Assembly (NCBI GenBank): GCA_914767715.1
Contig: OU612070.1
Span: forward strand, 11,551,501-11,615,500
DNA length: 64,000 bases
Direction: 5' to 3'
Source of the DNA: Membranipora membranacea
Lineage: Eukaryota; Bryozoa; Gymnolaemata; Cheilostomatida; Membraniporidae
Part shown: piece after piece, positions 1 to 12,086 of the stretch
Layout of the letters: each line of letters opens with the position of its first letter
Position numbering within the stretch: position 1 is the stretch's first letter
Position numbers and translations under genes: made by a program
The notes under the pieces: model-generated
Databases searched by the model: none
What the model was told of the DNA's origin: nothing
What the model saw: only the letters and a program-made list of their open reading frames with translations

Positions 1-1049
1 CAGACCGTATTTAAATCAAAAACTATGATTAGTCTTTATTACGCATTTTCTACCTCAACTTATCTAGGGGATTGAGTTTTATGGACATACTGGAGATTGT
101 CATCTCAACCAAATCTACCTCCTCAAAAAAGCAGCTCTAAGAATGATCTTGAAAATTCCCCCCCAGGGTCATCTCTCTACATATTTTGGAGAGTTGCGAA
201 TAATACTTATCGATATGCTATTTAAATGCAGATTTATAATTTGTTTCTAAAAAATCCAATTACTATGAACTAGACGTTGAAAGAGCCTACAAAACTTGGA
301 CTCCCTCAAATAAATTATTCCAGACTAAGAGAACCACAAACTGCAGAGGGGAGCGGTCACTGCTTACGACTGGTGCTAACCTCTGGACTGCATACCTCAT
401 GGGTGAAGAGGCCACAGAGCCGTCTTGTATTTCGGGAGGGTCGGCTTCCGCTCTGTTGGGGTCTTACGTTCTAAGTCAGTGTGACTGGCCTCAGGCAAAC
501 TGTAGTTCCAAACTAGATTAATCGCATGGTTGCCATACTAGTCCCCGACCATATCGCTGAGCTTCTTAGTTGTTAAATTATGTCTGAATTTCAATTTTAA
601 CCGGATGCAAGAACCAACCAATTGAATAAAAAAAAACATGCCAACTCCAAATGTGAGTGCACCTGGTTACTAAACAAGCTCCTCTTGTGAAAATGAGAAG
701 TTACCACTAGCTGTCTCAGCAACCACTGATGACACGATTTACATACTACATACGAAATCCTTTACTTTCTTTACTTCATATCTGCATAAAAAAAGCAGAT
801 ATCTTTTGCAAAGCTGTTGCATCGCAAATGCTTCATTTCCTCTCTGATTGACTAATAAGCATGTAGCAGTACTTCTTTGTTACATAAGTGCTCAAAATAG
901 CAAAAAGTTGATTATGTTGATTGTGCAATATATATTATTTATATTCAATATATGATTTAATATAATATGTTGTAAATATAGTTGTAGATAAAATGGTTTT
1001 GTGTCTTGTTATTGCTCTCCTTTCCTTTTCTGATTACAGTACTCGTAAC
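1..1049. other. 3' flank of lectin gene, no gene seen
   Basis: No exon with family resemblance, no tRNA-like boxes and no clear inverted repeat were seen. The short open frame at 277-474 has no recognisable domain and no splice context. The part next to the lectin stop codon (about 600-1049) is AT-rich and may hold the lectin 3' UTR. Confidence 0.5.
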
Positions 1050-1456
1050 TTACTTTTCACATAGAAACTCAAGGGAACCCCCACAATCTCCGTCGTCCCA
1101 CTCATAGTTCCTACCCCGATCAAACAGAACAATGCAATCTTGGCTAGTGTGACTTGGTTCTCCCTGATGCCAGTTGAAATATCTTACTAATGACTCTCCA
1201 TTTGGACTCGTCCATTTCCACTGATTAGTGAAATCATCATGATATCCTCCTAACCATATTCTTATATTGCCCAATTCTGCATTTGCTTGTCTGTAGTTCA
1301 GAATCCATCGATCTTCTTCTTCAGTTTCAAACACAGCAAGATATCCTCCTAGAGATTGACATCGACTCATGGCTGCATGCCAGGATTTTTTTTCTCCTGT
1401 GACAAACTTGTAGCAGCTCTCATTATAACCTTTGATCCATCCAGCACCACAAGTAA
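1050..1456 (-). CDS. C-type lectin domain exon (terminal exon)
   Basis: The acceptor is the AG before 1456 (AAATTTAG/TTACTTG) and the stop is at 1050-1052. The domain starts with GWIKGYNESCYKF, the usual first half-cystine loop, and ends FLCEK. WLGGYHDD stands at the WIGL core position. The calcium/sugar site 1 motif reads EPS instead of the usual EPN (mannose type) or QPD (galactose type). The second ligand motif is WDDGDC, corresponding to WND. Cysteines at the expected C1-C4 positions are present. Calcium binding is plausible from the WDD motif, but the EPS variant makes sugar specificity unpredictable. Confidence 0.9.
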
Positions 1457-3637
1457 CTAAATTTTTGAAAGAAAAATAATTACGTTGACATAAGTTTTAT
1501 GTTGGAAATTGGCTGGTCAAGGAATGCGGGGTTGATGTATATTCCACAAATCAAAGCATAGTTGTAACCAGAATTGGTTGAAGCAAGATTTCAAAGAGAA
1601 TTGAAGATATCCTTGCACATATAGCTCATAAAGTTTTGATGCTCTGATTTGCTCACCTGGTGCTGGCTCACCAGGTTCTCCCTTAGCTCCAGATGGCCCA
1701 GGCTCTCCTCTAGACCCTTTTGGACCTTGCTGTCCAGGAGATGCAGGAGCTCCATCGTTTCCTGTTAACCCTGTTGCTCCTTTAGCACCTTGAATACCAG
1801 GCTCACCACTTGTTCCAGTAGATCCTTTTGTCCTGTTGTCACCAGGGTCTCCACTATCTCCTTTCGGACCACGTGGTCCATGTGATCCACCATTTCCTCT
1901 CAGAAGTTCAGCCAGGTCTGTAAATATATAAATATCATTTGATCAAGATTTAAGTCCAAATCTATTGGTGTGTTCCTTCATCCTATTGCAGTCATAGAGT
2001 ACGAGGTATCCCGATTCGAAAGTTGAAAACCAGTTAGCTAGCAATTGCCTGCGTTGTAAGTTGGTGTAAAAGGTAGTTGAATCAAGATCTAACTAAATGA
2101 GTCTGGTGCTTTCATTCTATATATCTGCCTTCATCATCAGAAATTGAGAAGGATAGCAGAATATTCAAATTCAAGTATATGATTTATGTATTTTTTCGAC
2201 CATTCCTAGTGCTTCTTCATAAATTCAGTCATTTCTATAGCTGGGCCAGCTAAGATTACCTTCAGAGCAGTCACTAGTTTTGCCAAAAAGTCGCCAGGGA
2301 TTTCTCCTCCTGCCTCAATTTGTTTGATATTCTCTGCAACAACATCATCAACCATCTTCTCTAGTTTTGCGATTCTAATATTCTCTTTATCTACAGAAAC
2401 ACCTGCCGCATTTGTGTCTCTGATTGTCAAGCTGCTCACAAGCCCAAGAAGGGCTATTCTATTAAAATAGGACATGTAATGATAAGGTGTCATGTCTACA
2501 AACAAATGCGCAATATACACTGAAAACATTAGGCGTAGGAAATTTCAGGCAAAGTGCAAGTAATAATAAATTTCTCTTTTGTGACTAAATTTCCAACATG
2601 CCAATATTAGTGATTCTAGTTTAAAGCAAAGTCAAAATAATGTCTAATAGAAATTCAATTTGTCAACTCAAGTCAACTCACAATCTTGCAGTAGCCAAGG
2701 AGCACATGTTTTCGAAGTCAGCTTTCGAACAGATATGATTTTTTGCCTGTTTAGTGTTGAGCTAACGCAATAGATCTTAGCGATATACAAGAGGGTGGAT
2801 GCATGAATACGAATGAAATGAAACCACCTGTCTCCATTTTTCTCATCAACACAGTTTCAACCGTTTGACTGATCTTATATTCCAATACTCAATTCTGTTT
2901 GGTATTCAAGACATCAAAAGACAGTCAGTTTGCACAACTCTATTGCATTACACAGTGGAACACAATATTCTTCAACTACACAGACAGAAAATTATAAATA
3001 GAAATTATTATAAATATTTTAGAAGCAGGTTGTAGCTTACTTCGAGAGCTGGACTTTCCTCTAACAATGCAGGAGTTGAAGGTTCTGGTTATGAATCTTA
3101 CTGCAGCTTACCAATTAGTGTGTTTTGCTGTTAGTTTGCTCTGACATGCTTGCAAACTGCCCTTATTTCTCCGCTTTCAGACAATGACATTTACTGGTGA
3201 TTTAAACCATCATTGGACTAAGAAAGATAATGATAATCTTTGTTCAGAATACAGAAACGACAGGTTCAATTCAGTTCGCCCATTGAAAATTTTTTTTTTC
3301 ATGAAGAGGATTTTATTCATTTTAAACCGATTTTCTGAGAAAATCACAACCACAAAACTCGTCTCTTCTATACAAAGTTGCACAATAAAACTCAAATTGA
3401 GAGAACTTAGAAGCAAGTCCATGCTTAACTGCTGCCTCATCTAAATGAAAGTTTTAATTTCAGACTTTTGAATAAAATACCATAATTTTCATAGAAAGTG
3501 ATAGTTGTCTTCTCCCAGATGTGAGGGGATAACTATAAAAGTACTTGGGTCATGCTGACGCAGTTACCTCTGCCCATTATGGCAAACAGTAAAAAAAACA
3601 CCGCTAGAATAAGGCCAGATATGGTCAACCAGATCAT
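1050..3637 (-). CDS. Collagen-like C-type lectin (collectin-like) gene, four visible exons
   Basis: Exons in transcript order are 3568-3637, 2260-2495, 1657-1917 and 1050-1456. They encode a hydrophobic N-terminal segment, a charged probably helical neck, about 28 Gly-X-Y triplets and a C-terminal C-type lectin domain, the architecture of collectins and membrane collectin-like lectins. The expected role is carbohydrate or particle recognition outside the cell by a trimer zipped by the collagen stalk. The 3568/2495 junction (phase 1) and the 1657/1456 junction (phase 1) both close in frame. The 2260/1917 junction does not: the upstream exon ends in phase 0 and the collagen exon needs phase 1. 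A micro-exon in 1918-2259 or another donor must be missing from this model. The lectin and collagen exons are secure; the N-terminal half is less so. Confidence 0.75.
1657..1917 (-). CDS. Collagen-like Gly-X-Y exon
   Basis: A 261-bp exon with acceptor ATTTACAG at 1918-1921 and donor GTGAGC at 1651-1656. It encodes 87 residues beginning DLAELLRGNGG and continuing as Gly-X-Y triplets such as GPRGPKGDSGDPG and GPSGAKGEPGEPAPG. The repeat has small interruptions (DNRTKG, DGAPASPG). It is phase 1 at both ends, so it can be shuffled as a unit. It would form the triple-helical stalk joining the neck to the lectin head. Confidence 0.9.
2260..2495 (-). CDS. Neck/coiled-coil exon of the lectin gene (tentative borders)
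   Basis: The open frame encodes MTPYHYMSYFNRIALLGLVS followed by a charged helical stretch containing KENIRIAKLEKMVDDVVAEN. This is the sort of segment that nucleates trimerisation next to a collagen domain. The acceptor TTTGTAG/ACATG joins the upstream exon in phase (G/AC). The donor chosen here, AAG/GTAATC, leaves phase 0, which conflicts with the next exon. If it is not spliced there, the frame runs to a stop at 2206-2208, which would make a separate short protein ending FMKKH. Confidence 0.45.
3568..3637 (-). CDS. First coding exon: signal peptide or signal anchor
   Basis: ATG at 3637-3635 opens MIWLTISGLILAVFFLLFAI, a strongly hydrophobic stretch of about 20 residues, then MGR and a donor GTAACT. 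It is preceded on the transcript strand by TATTTTACAG, so the ATG may lie just inside an exon that carries 5' UTR. The absence of an obvious cleavage motif (hydrophobic run, then G-R) favours a type II signal anchor over a cleaved peptide, but this is not decided by sequence alone. Confidence 0.55.
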
Positions 3638-4784
3638 CTGTAAAATACCTGAATCCTTAATAGTATAACTTGTACTGTACGTACATTGATTACTTACTCT
3701 GCCTGATCTAAATTAAATTCTTGCAAAATGTTTCTCTCTTACTGTATGACTGATGTTTATTTTAATAATGATATAGTTGCCAATAAAAGGTATCAGTATC
3801 AAGAACAGAAGACGCCTAGTATGCAAATCAGTAGCTAGCATTGTTAAACCCACTATGACTATGGCGTTACTGCTTCACTTAGTTATCAAATTGAGGTAAA
3901 AGTATTTTCTTGCTTTGTTTGAACACCATCTGATATTGAGCAGGCCCTATCTGTTTTTTTGCATTGGCTAGAAGGCACCATTTTGAAATGCGGATGCAAG
4001 TGATCAACTGCATTCCTCCTTCAAATCAAAAATAAATAAATTCTAAACTTGTTATTAGATTTTATAAGTCCTTCTATTTGACACATCCGCCATTAAAACC
4101 TATTAAACAATGTCTGCCTGGACAGGGCCCATTGGGCAGCTTTAAACCCTGGACAGGGCACCTTCAGCAGATTATAGTGGCCTGGGCGGAACACTGAGGG
4201 CAGCCTATTTGAGACCGACCCTCTACTGAATAGAGGTCCAAGACAGAGCCAAGGAAACCGGATTGTGTTGCATGTAAGAAGATAACTTGTCAGTTGCGTA
4301 ATTTATTAACAGAGTAGCCCGAAAATTACATTATATCATATTATGGATAGTTTTTCACCATCTTCCATTTACATTGCTACATGATGTAAATGCATTTCTG
4401 TATTCATGGATGAGGTCAACGTATCTGATTTCCAACAAGTACATGGCAATTTAGGTACAGTTCTAGTAATGCACTTCTGCTATTCGATAATTTGTCAAAA
4501 AGTTCGGTGATGCTACATGCCGCCAACCACTTGTAAAACTTTTATAAAACAAAATTGCTTTAGTTTTGTGTGGTTGTTACTGGCAGGTCAACCAATGCAT
4601 AATGTAAAAGCTGACAGATTTCTAGCAACGAACGTATTGATGGAACTTCATCACAAATCGTCACAATATATATTTTACCACCAATCCATGGATCCATATC
4701 ATTGTGCATATGTGTAGTGCTACAATCCTCTTAATTCAAATTCTATAATTCATTATTGCTGTATATTTGACCGAGAATGTTGGT

Positions 4785-4803
4785 CCCCCCCCCCCCCCCC
4801 CCC
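4785..4803. repeat. Poly-C homopolymer, 19 nt
   Basis: Nineteen consecutive C on the plus strand, flanked by TTGGT and GCATAAT. Length is likely variable and prone to sequencing error. Confidence 0.95.
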
Positions 4804-6989
4804 GCATAATATTGTCATGTCACTTCAAATTAAGCTAATATGAGCCATAATTCGTTCCGAGTGGAGCAGACTATAAACTATTCATAACACTGTTTTGGTC
4901 TGCCTGCATTGAACAGGTATCACATCCATCTAAAATCTTTCTATCGTCTGATGTTAACTGCTGCTGATAACACATGTCATTGAAGGGTCAAATCTGAGAT
5001 TTTAAACATAATTGAGCTTCTATTTCTGATTTTCCCACTCCATTATTCTCCGATCTCCTTCCAGTTGTCAAGGAAAAGTGAGAGAAAAATGTAATCCCGT
5101 AAACATATCAGACTTGCTAAGCTTATTTAAATAATAGGAAAAATAAGCAGTTAATGCCCAAGACTTTCTATCGAGCATGAAGAGAAAAGCTTCTGAAAAA
5201 TGGCCTTGAACGGAAGTGTCACTGGACAGATTAATCATGTCATAGTGAAGGGGGTGTATGTTCCTGTTTTGATTTCGCAGCGTGTGTGTAATGATGGAGC
5301 AGTTGTTTGTTGCCTGATTTTGAGACCACATCACTGTTATTGGTTATTGGTTAAGTTGGACATGACAGCAAAAATCTGTACCAGTCGTTTAAGTTGAAAA
5401 TCTTGGTAAGAATTACATAGCAAATATTCTGTTTTGTATATTTAGATTTGCTCAAATTTTGTGCTAATGAGATGACTAAGCATTGGGATTTCAATGATGA
5501 TATCGAGATTAAAAATAGCTGAACCTGACTACTATTTAGAAAAATTTGACCACAAGACAAAATATGTCTTTTGTCAATTTCAGGGCAGGATGTAAAAGTT
5601 AACATTATCCGGCTTTATTCTTGTGATTTATCAAATCATAATGTTTGGTTATATCAATCACCATAAATAAGCGACAACACAATATAAATAAGATGACATC
5701 ATCGAATTATGACCAATAAAGCCTCATCAATGATCAGTATTCATGAGACATCTTTTGCTGACAACTTGCAGAGGTTGTCCAGTTGACGCAAAAAAATCTG
5801 AAATATCTTGAAAGAGAAGGCTCCTGCAGCATAATACTAGGGCCGTTATTGCATCGTCACTAATCATATGTGAATCAGCGCTTTCCAGCAAACTACTTTC
5901 CTATGTCTTGTTCTTAAAAAATCTTCTGTCTTTGCTAGATTAAGAGTTCAGCTAAGTAATCCCTGTGTCACTTTGCTAATCCTACATGATGCCGCCTCTT
6001 TCACTGACACGAACAGATGCTGGCAAATCATTAGAACATTGGGTGGGACCCCCTCCTACCACATAGGAATGCTGGTTATTGTAAATGACAAGTCTGACTG
6101 GTAGGTCAGAGGGAGTATAATAGTTGCTCTGGTTGGATTATACTCTCGTGAGTTAAGAGGTTGTCAATTGGAGATAAAAACATCCCACTATATGACATTT
6201 CCAATTTTCCAATAAACATTCATCTAGTCGAGTATCAAACAGTACATATAGGGAATAATTCCCCAGAAAAAAACCAAGGCTAATGTCAAATTCAAGCCCT
6301 TAAACCTAGGATATCCATGCTATGACATTCAAGGTTGTTGTTTTGTCTACCATGCTCTATTTTTAGGAGTTTGATTGTATAGATTCAAAAGGTGGCCTCA
6401 GATCAATTAGATTCAACATCTGCTCCGCTTGTAACAATCACATGATAGAGGGAAGCCACCCTTAATGCAGGGAATTTTATTCTCGGGTGAACAAAGGTAT
6501 TCTATTTTGCTACCACCTGTGTTTATGATAATATTCAGCTACATACTTATTACAGTGAAGCTTTATAATCCAACCCTGCGTCTAGAAGATGGATCACATC
6601 TTTGTATGGATATTCATTAAACCAAAAATGAAGTTAAAATCTCTGTGATGAGCTCATATTCCTTCCCTTATTAAAGCATTACCATCCCGTTAATATTTCT
6701 TTGACTGCAAAATACAAAGGGAAGTTAAGCCAAAATCTAACAGGATGTGAAAGTGTATCGTTGCCTACAATCAACAATTACAGCAACAGGATGTTCTTAT
6801 AATATAACCCTATCACAGAGTAACACAACATAATATGGCAAGATAGATAAATCCTATGATAAATATATAATTGATTGTTGCTTCGGCAGGATAAATTGTG
6901 GCAAATGCACACCGTATGTCCATAAACCAGAAAATTATAATAAATGACTATTGCAGTGGCAGATTTAGATATTTAATAGGGGGTCATAA

Positions 6990-7140
6990 ATGATAACTGT
7001 AATAAATTGTAATATGTAATATGCATAAATGAATATGTTAAATATGATATGCATAAATAAATATAAATGTAAATACAAATAATGTATATAAATGTAAATA
7101 CGCATAAATGAATATGCGTAATATGATAAATTGTAATATG
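6990..7140. repeat. AT-rich degenerate tandem repeat
   Basis: Variants of ATGCATAAATGAATATG and TAAATGTAAATAC recur several times with short spacers, for example around 7020, 7045 and 7100. No coding potential; the frame on the minus strand here is repeat-driven. Confidence 0.7.
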
Positions 7141-8161
7141 CAAAGAGCTTGAGTGCTGTTATTAAAAGAATCAGGACAATCGGGGAGATAGATTGGGCTA
7201 GAGTTGATTATCTGGAACCACCACTGCCCCTCACTGAGTGGGCTCCAATATTGATAGAGTAGAGCATAGAGGTATGTTCCAGACGCTTCGAGACGATATA
7301 ATATCAATGATGATTTTAAACATGTGTGTCTACAAATATTTAACTTTGACAGTTGACAGTTGGTTTATAAGAAACTGATCGTTGTCAGAATGTGTATTAC
7401 ATCTAACAGACTTCGTAGCGAAGCTCATAGAAAACTGGCATAGAAGAAGCTTTATCAAGTTTTGAGACAAGTTTCGTAGCAATCGATTTTACTTTAAAAA
7501 CCAAAGGTGAACTGTTTCCGGTAATTCAGGACCAGATAGGGTGAGTGAAGCATAATATATTTATAACAAGGAGCGTTTTTCTTCTTCCATTTCAAAGATA
7601 TGATCAACATCAGCTCTCACATTGTGTGTATAAATATCCCAAGTGGATTGATTGTCACTGCATAACTAAACAACCAGCTTGGCTCAATGTTTGAAGGGCT
7701 AGTTTATATAAGCCACAATTTCTGCTGAAATCTTCAGAAAGTATTGCGATTGATTATCACTAATTCAATTCGCTTCAAAAACATTTTTGACTGATGGGGA
7801 TGCTCTAACATGCTGATTACTTCTGGTGATTGAAAAGATTTTGCAGGCAAGAAATTCTCAGACAATCAATTTGAAATGTTGAAAAACTGAACTGGTTTCG
7901 AAGATGTGTACATAGCAGTACCATGCTGGTAATTTACGTAGTGAAAACAATTCTAGTGCTTGTTTAAAGCACCCATATCCCTAAAGACACAATGCAAAGT
8001 GTTTCATACATACAATCAATTATCATAATCATAGATACAACAACATCAACTGCATCACTTTGTTTCTCTGTAGAACTTGGAAGAAGCAGCAAAAGTGACA
8101 GCATCTCGTGTTGAAACCATCTAAAAATAAAGGATAAACCGCACTTCTGCTCATCAGCGAG

Positions 8162-8280
8162 ATGAAGATGAGGAGGTTAATTGTATTGATATGCCTATTG
8201 ATCGTGCTGTTGCATACTTCTGAAGCACAAGATAGTTGCAACAGGTGCAAACGAAGTGTACTAAGTCGCAATCTTCTAGG
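8162..8280 (+). CDS. Candidate first exon of a small secreted protein (signal peptide plus CxxC/dibasic segment)
   Basis: ATG at 8162 opens a classic signal peptide: MKMRR, a hydrophobic core LIVLICLLIVLL, then HTSEAQ/DS, a good cleavage context. The mature start carries C-N-R-C-K-R and RSVLSRNLLG, so there is a CxxC pair and a dibasic site. A consensus donor GTAAGC follows at 8281 in phase 2. One possible partner exon begins after TTCTGCCTTCAG at 9427 and would read about nine residues to a stop, giving a protein of roughly 50 residues. That second exon is weak; more exons could follow further on. No family is recognised. The intron so defined contains the whole hAT element at 8391-9350. Confidence 0.5.
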
Positions 8281-8390
8281 GTAAGCAGTCTTCTCAGCCT
8301 CATTCGTTTAATGCTAGCAAACTAAAGCTGCAAACACAACGTAGAATCACAAGGTTTGAGATTAACCAATACACAAAAGTTATACAGTGC

Positions 8391-9350
8391 TAGGGGTGGG
8401 ACGACCTCTTGAGGTTGGAGTTGAATTTCGGATATTTCACCTCTGATCTAACCACAAACCGGGTCGGATATGTGTTATGTCTGATCCGAGATGATGCGTT
8501 TTTAATCAACACTTACTTAGCATCATTTATCTCACTGAAAATGACAAGGGAGGAGGTATGATAGTCATTAATTTGTAGTTCAGATAGGATAATTGAGTTT
8601 GGCTGAATGCACTCAGTGGTGATCAGTAGGCATTCAATACCTATCTCATTTTCATAGCTATCTATATTGTTGCTGATTAAATTTGATGGATGTGTTTTTT
8701 CTGCTGAAATTGATAGAAGCATCTGTACTCAGATCGTTGTGACATAAGACAAAATTTTGTCCAATGATGTTCCTTTGAAACAAAATGTCTAGGTTGATGA
8801 ACAAAGTAATTATCCTCATCTGCTTCTTCAAAGTAGGAGGACAATTCCTATCCCTAATCACAACAGAGAGTTTGGGACCAGGGAGGGTGGGATATACCTC
8901 CCTGTTGGGACATAGAAGCAGGGAGTTTGTTCAAACTCAGTGATTTTTAACATCGGGGTTTGAGTGATCCTGGCAAATTGAGTGCCTATGCACAAATTCT
9001 CGTTGTCAATAGATCTTAGAACTCATTAAATGATCTTTTCAAATAATTTGTTTGCGTGATCCTTGCGCTGTTTGAGTGATAAGTTGCTCCTGTAAAGAAC
9101 TATATCCAAGCTGATATGTGCGCATTTGAATTAGGGTAATGGTTCAGGGAAGAGATTGTTGACGGTGTTTATCCAAATATTCAATGACCTTAATTGTATA
9201 TTATGGTGCAAAAGAAGAGCTGCTGTGACTGGTAAATTTAGCGTTGCGTTTTTACGCGTTATCCGGGTCCGGATCCGATCCGAGGTTGAATTTATAGACC
9301 GATCCGATATCCGAACCGAGGTTGCCCAACCCTGATCTGTTCCACCCCTA
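8391..9350. mobile_element. Non-autonomous hAT-like element, 960 bp, with perfect 8-bp TSD
   Basis: The ends form terminal inverted repeats: left TAGGGGTGGGA, right complement TAGGGGTGGAA, with degenerate inverted similarity continuing inward (GAGGTT, CGGATAT, GATCCGA). The flanking 8 bp are identical, TACAGTGC at 8383-8390 and 9351-9358. An 8-bp duplication and a GGGGTGG-type end are diagnostic of the hAT superfamily. No transposase fragment is visible inside; the internal frames are short. The element is inserted between the lectin gene and the CATSPERG-like gene. Confidence 0.85.
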
Positions 9351-9359
9351 TACAGTGCC

Positions 9360-12086
9360 AACTGTTTTCAGCAGCACTATGTTGAATATTTTGTTCAGTT
9401 CAGCTGACTAAATTATTCTGCCTTCAGCAGCGATCCCATTGGTCTTACGAACATTTTATGATGGCTTCATGGTGAAATTGTTGGTGATTTATATTCTCAG
9501 CTCATTTCTTTTAAATAGATCGTAGTAAACAAGGTGGTCATAGACAGAGAATGCTGTGTGATATATCGCTCGGAAAGAAAGTACTGCCATGTGGAGATTG
9601 CCAACCATATTTTTACTGAACACCCATAATATTTATCTGGAAATTGATTTATTTTTTATACCATTTTTGTATTCGTGATAATATAGTACTCATATTTAGA
9701 AATCCTAACCAAATGCACTTTTCTCTATCCTTTGAACATGACTTGCAGTAAGCTTCATGACTGAACAGATCAGACATATTTGTCATTCATCCCGTGGTAA
9801 GATTTCCACATCATCAGCATCCTGCAAAATAAGAGACGAACAGACAGTGACTCACTTCAAAACCAGTGATTGGTTTGTAATATTTATTCCTCGACTGTTG
9901 TTTAGGCACCAACTCTCACTCTGCCCCTATATTATCATTGAGTTTAGGTGAAGCAAGGGTGAAGCATCCTAGCTATGTGTTACTTAGTATTCAGTGTGTA
10001 TGATGAAAGGCCCTTACTAACATCAGTTTAATAAGTATCTACCATGGCATTATAGTTTAACAATGATTTAATCCTTGTGCTATGATATCATGGTTTTCTT
10101 TGTAAGATTTATAACTGCATCAGCAGGATCTAGCATTAAAATTACAAAAATCAGGAATACAGCTGCTATAACAGGAAAAGTAGAGTGCAGTTATCCTCTT
10201 AAAAGCCCTGGCCTGACAGTTGGCAGCATTTTCAATAGATTGTGCCCAGATATGCACTTGCTAAAAAAGTAAAAAAGTAATAATTTGGTATTAACAAAGA
10301 TTTTGCAATATAGCCTCATCTGTCCTGGCTGCTTACCTCAGCAGGCAATTTGATCATACTGTGTTGTGGCTGATGAGTCTGCTCCAAGCGCAAGATATGG
10401 CAGCAAGTGTTTGCACAAAGGTGATTACCAAAATATTCTTTTCCAATTAAAATAATTTGAGCGCAACAACTCGCTTGAGTTAAAAAATTGGCAATGTAAA
10501 ATAGGCTTGCCATGGTCGTAAAAAACTAATCTACGTTCATTCTGCATGGTAAAGTGTTGCCTACTACAGCTCATGCACAATATTCATTCTAATACATGGA
10601 AGCAAGGGTAATGTGGCCTCATTAGCTTTTGGACGGAGAATAATAACAACGTTGTCTAAAATCATGATGAAGACAAGGATTCAAGTTTGGTAATCTATTA
10701 CATAGTGAGTATGAGGAAATTGAGAGCAACCTCAAAATTTTTGCAAAAGTCTGAATTATAGGATCACTTATGTGCATGCTCCCAACGGTCTCAGAGAAAG
10801 TGTCGCTGATGTAAGGCCGGCCTTTGTGATATATTAATCAACAAAGAAGGGTATTTTCCGAAAGAAAAAGAGCCACATGATCATGCATATTTTCACACAA
10901 AAAATCACTAAGAAATTCTATTAGGAGTCAATAAATGCCATGTGACAGTAACGATAAAATGATGATATATGTATACAGTGGCAGATTAAGCTGAAAGACA
11001 TACAGAGTCATTTTATTTTGGATGGAAGGTGCAACTAACTATTATTAGAATGATGTATCAAACCTGCGGCAACCAGTGGGCATCGAGAAAGCGGACAATA
11101 TATTTATCAATGATCTTTATTATGATCAACATATTTGTTTATCATAAACACCTAAAAGTTGACAGGTGGAAGAGGGTATAAAAAGACTGATTCATTGTCA
11201 AATTTGTTTTGGGCTAAACAAGGAACTTAAGTGCAGAGATCTCTTCCAAATGATGAGATGAGAATTGAACCTGTGATTTTACCTCATCATTTAACCATTC
11301 AGGCAGTTGAGCAGTTTTTACAAATTTTTTCTTGTTGATGACAAGTGTTTTGACTAATGGGCTATAATATGTGTAATTAAATACGGTATAAATAGGTATA
11401 CAGTATTCTCACATAATAAATTGATTTAAAATGAAAACCTGAAAAAAGAGACATAGGAGACAATTAGTTTATTTCTCAGTGAATGAGATGAATACAATGA
11501 CATACATAGAGGTTGCAGTGAAAGCCAGCAGCCTGCTGGGAAGTGCCATAAACCTGATATTAGAATCCAGACTTTATTGACTATTGACCTTGTATTGTAT
11601 TCGGTTATATCTTTCTTTGCTGGTTTTCATTTGTTCGATGTATTTGTATGATTTCTATTTCCCTTGTTAAATTCAATTTCGATTACTGGGTGATATTTAA
11701 TACAATTGGCAATGATTATAATTTGTCGACTTTGAACGTCCCTACTAGTCATGAAAAAATAAGGTCTCTAAATAATCAAGACTATCGCTATAGATATTGC
11801 AGACAATGAAAAAATTGGAGTGATAGAAAAAAAAATTAAATTTCTGCATTCATGTCAAAAACCAAAAGTGGCAAGATCACATTAATTTGTCAAAGCCAAC
11901 ACTATCTATGTACAAAGCATTATTTGCTACGTCAGCTAGTAAAACAATGAATCGACAGCAATACAAACATGAGGTTGGCCTATGTGCAACACGACGCAAT
12001 AGAGGCAGCGAAGATGAATTATTGTTATGTTCTCAAACACCATCAGCATCAGTAGAAGAGAATATCTAGACATTTAAGGCTTAATT
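9360..12086. other. Upstream region of the CATSPERG-like gene, no supported gene
   Basis: Apart from the possible second exon near 9427-9460, no exon is convincing. A hydrophobic frame on the minus strand at about 10075-10190 looks like a membrane segment but has no start codon. No TATA or other promoter element could be assigned with confidence to the start at 12087. Confidence 0.45.

Larger units (their letters stand above)
3638..8161. other. Intergenic region, no supported gene
   Basis: No exon with family resemblance was recognised on either strand. It holds a homopolymer tract (4785-4803), an AT-rich repeat (about 6990-7140), and near 4110-4200 a locally repeated CCTGGACAGGGC motif. Open frames of 65-89 codons here (for example 5068-5334 and 7038-7307 minus) show only low-complexity or AT-driven composition. 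Confidence 0.5.

Noticed and set aside
6954-6990. CAGTGGCAGATTTAGAT at 6954 and a similar CAGTGGCAGATTAAGC at 10978 as transposon ends
   Set aside because: The start motif is typical of some DNA transposons, but no matching opposite end or target duplication was found for either.
10075-10190. Hydrophobic minus-strand frame (VIAAVFLIFVILMLDPADA) resembling a signal peptide exon
   Set aside because: No in-frame start codon precedes the hydrophobic run (a TAA does), and it soon meets a stop; kept only as a curiosity.
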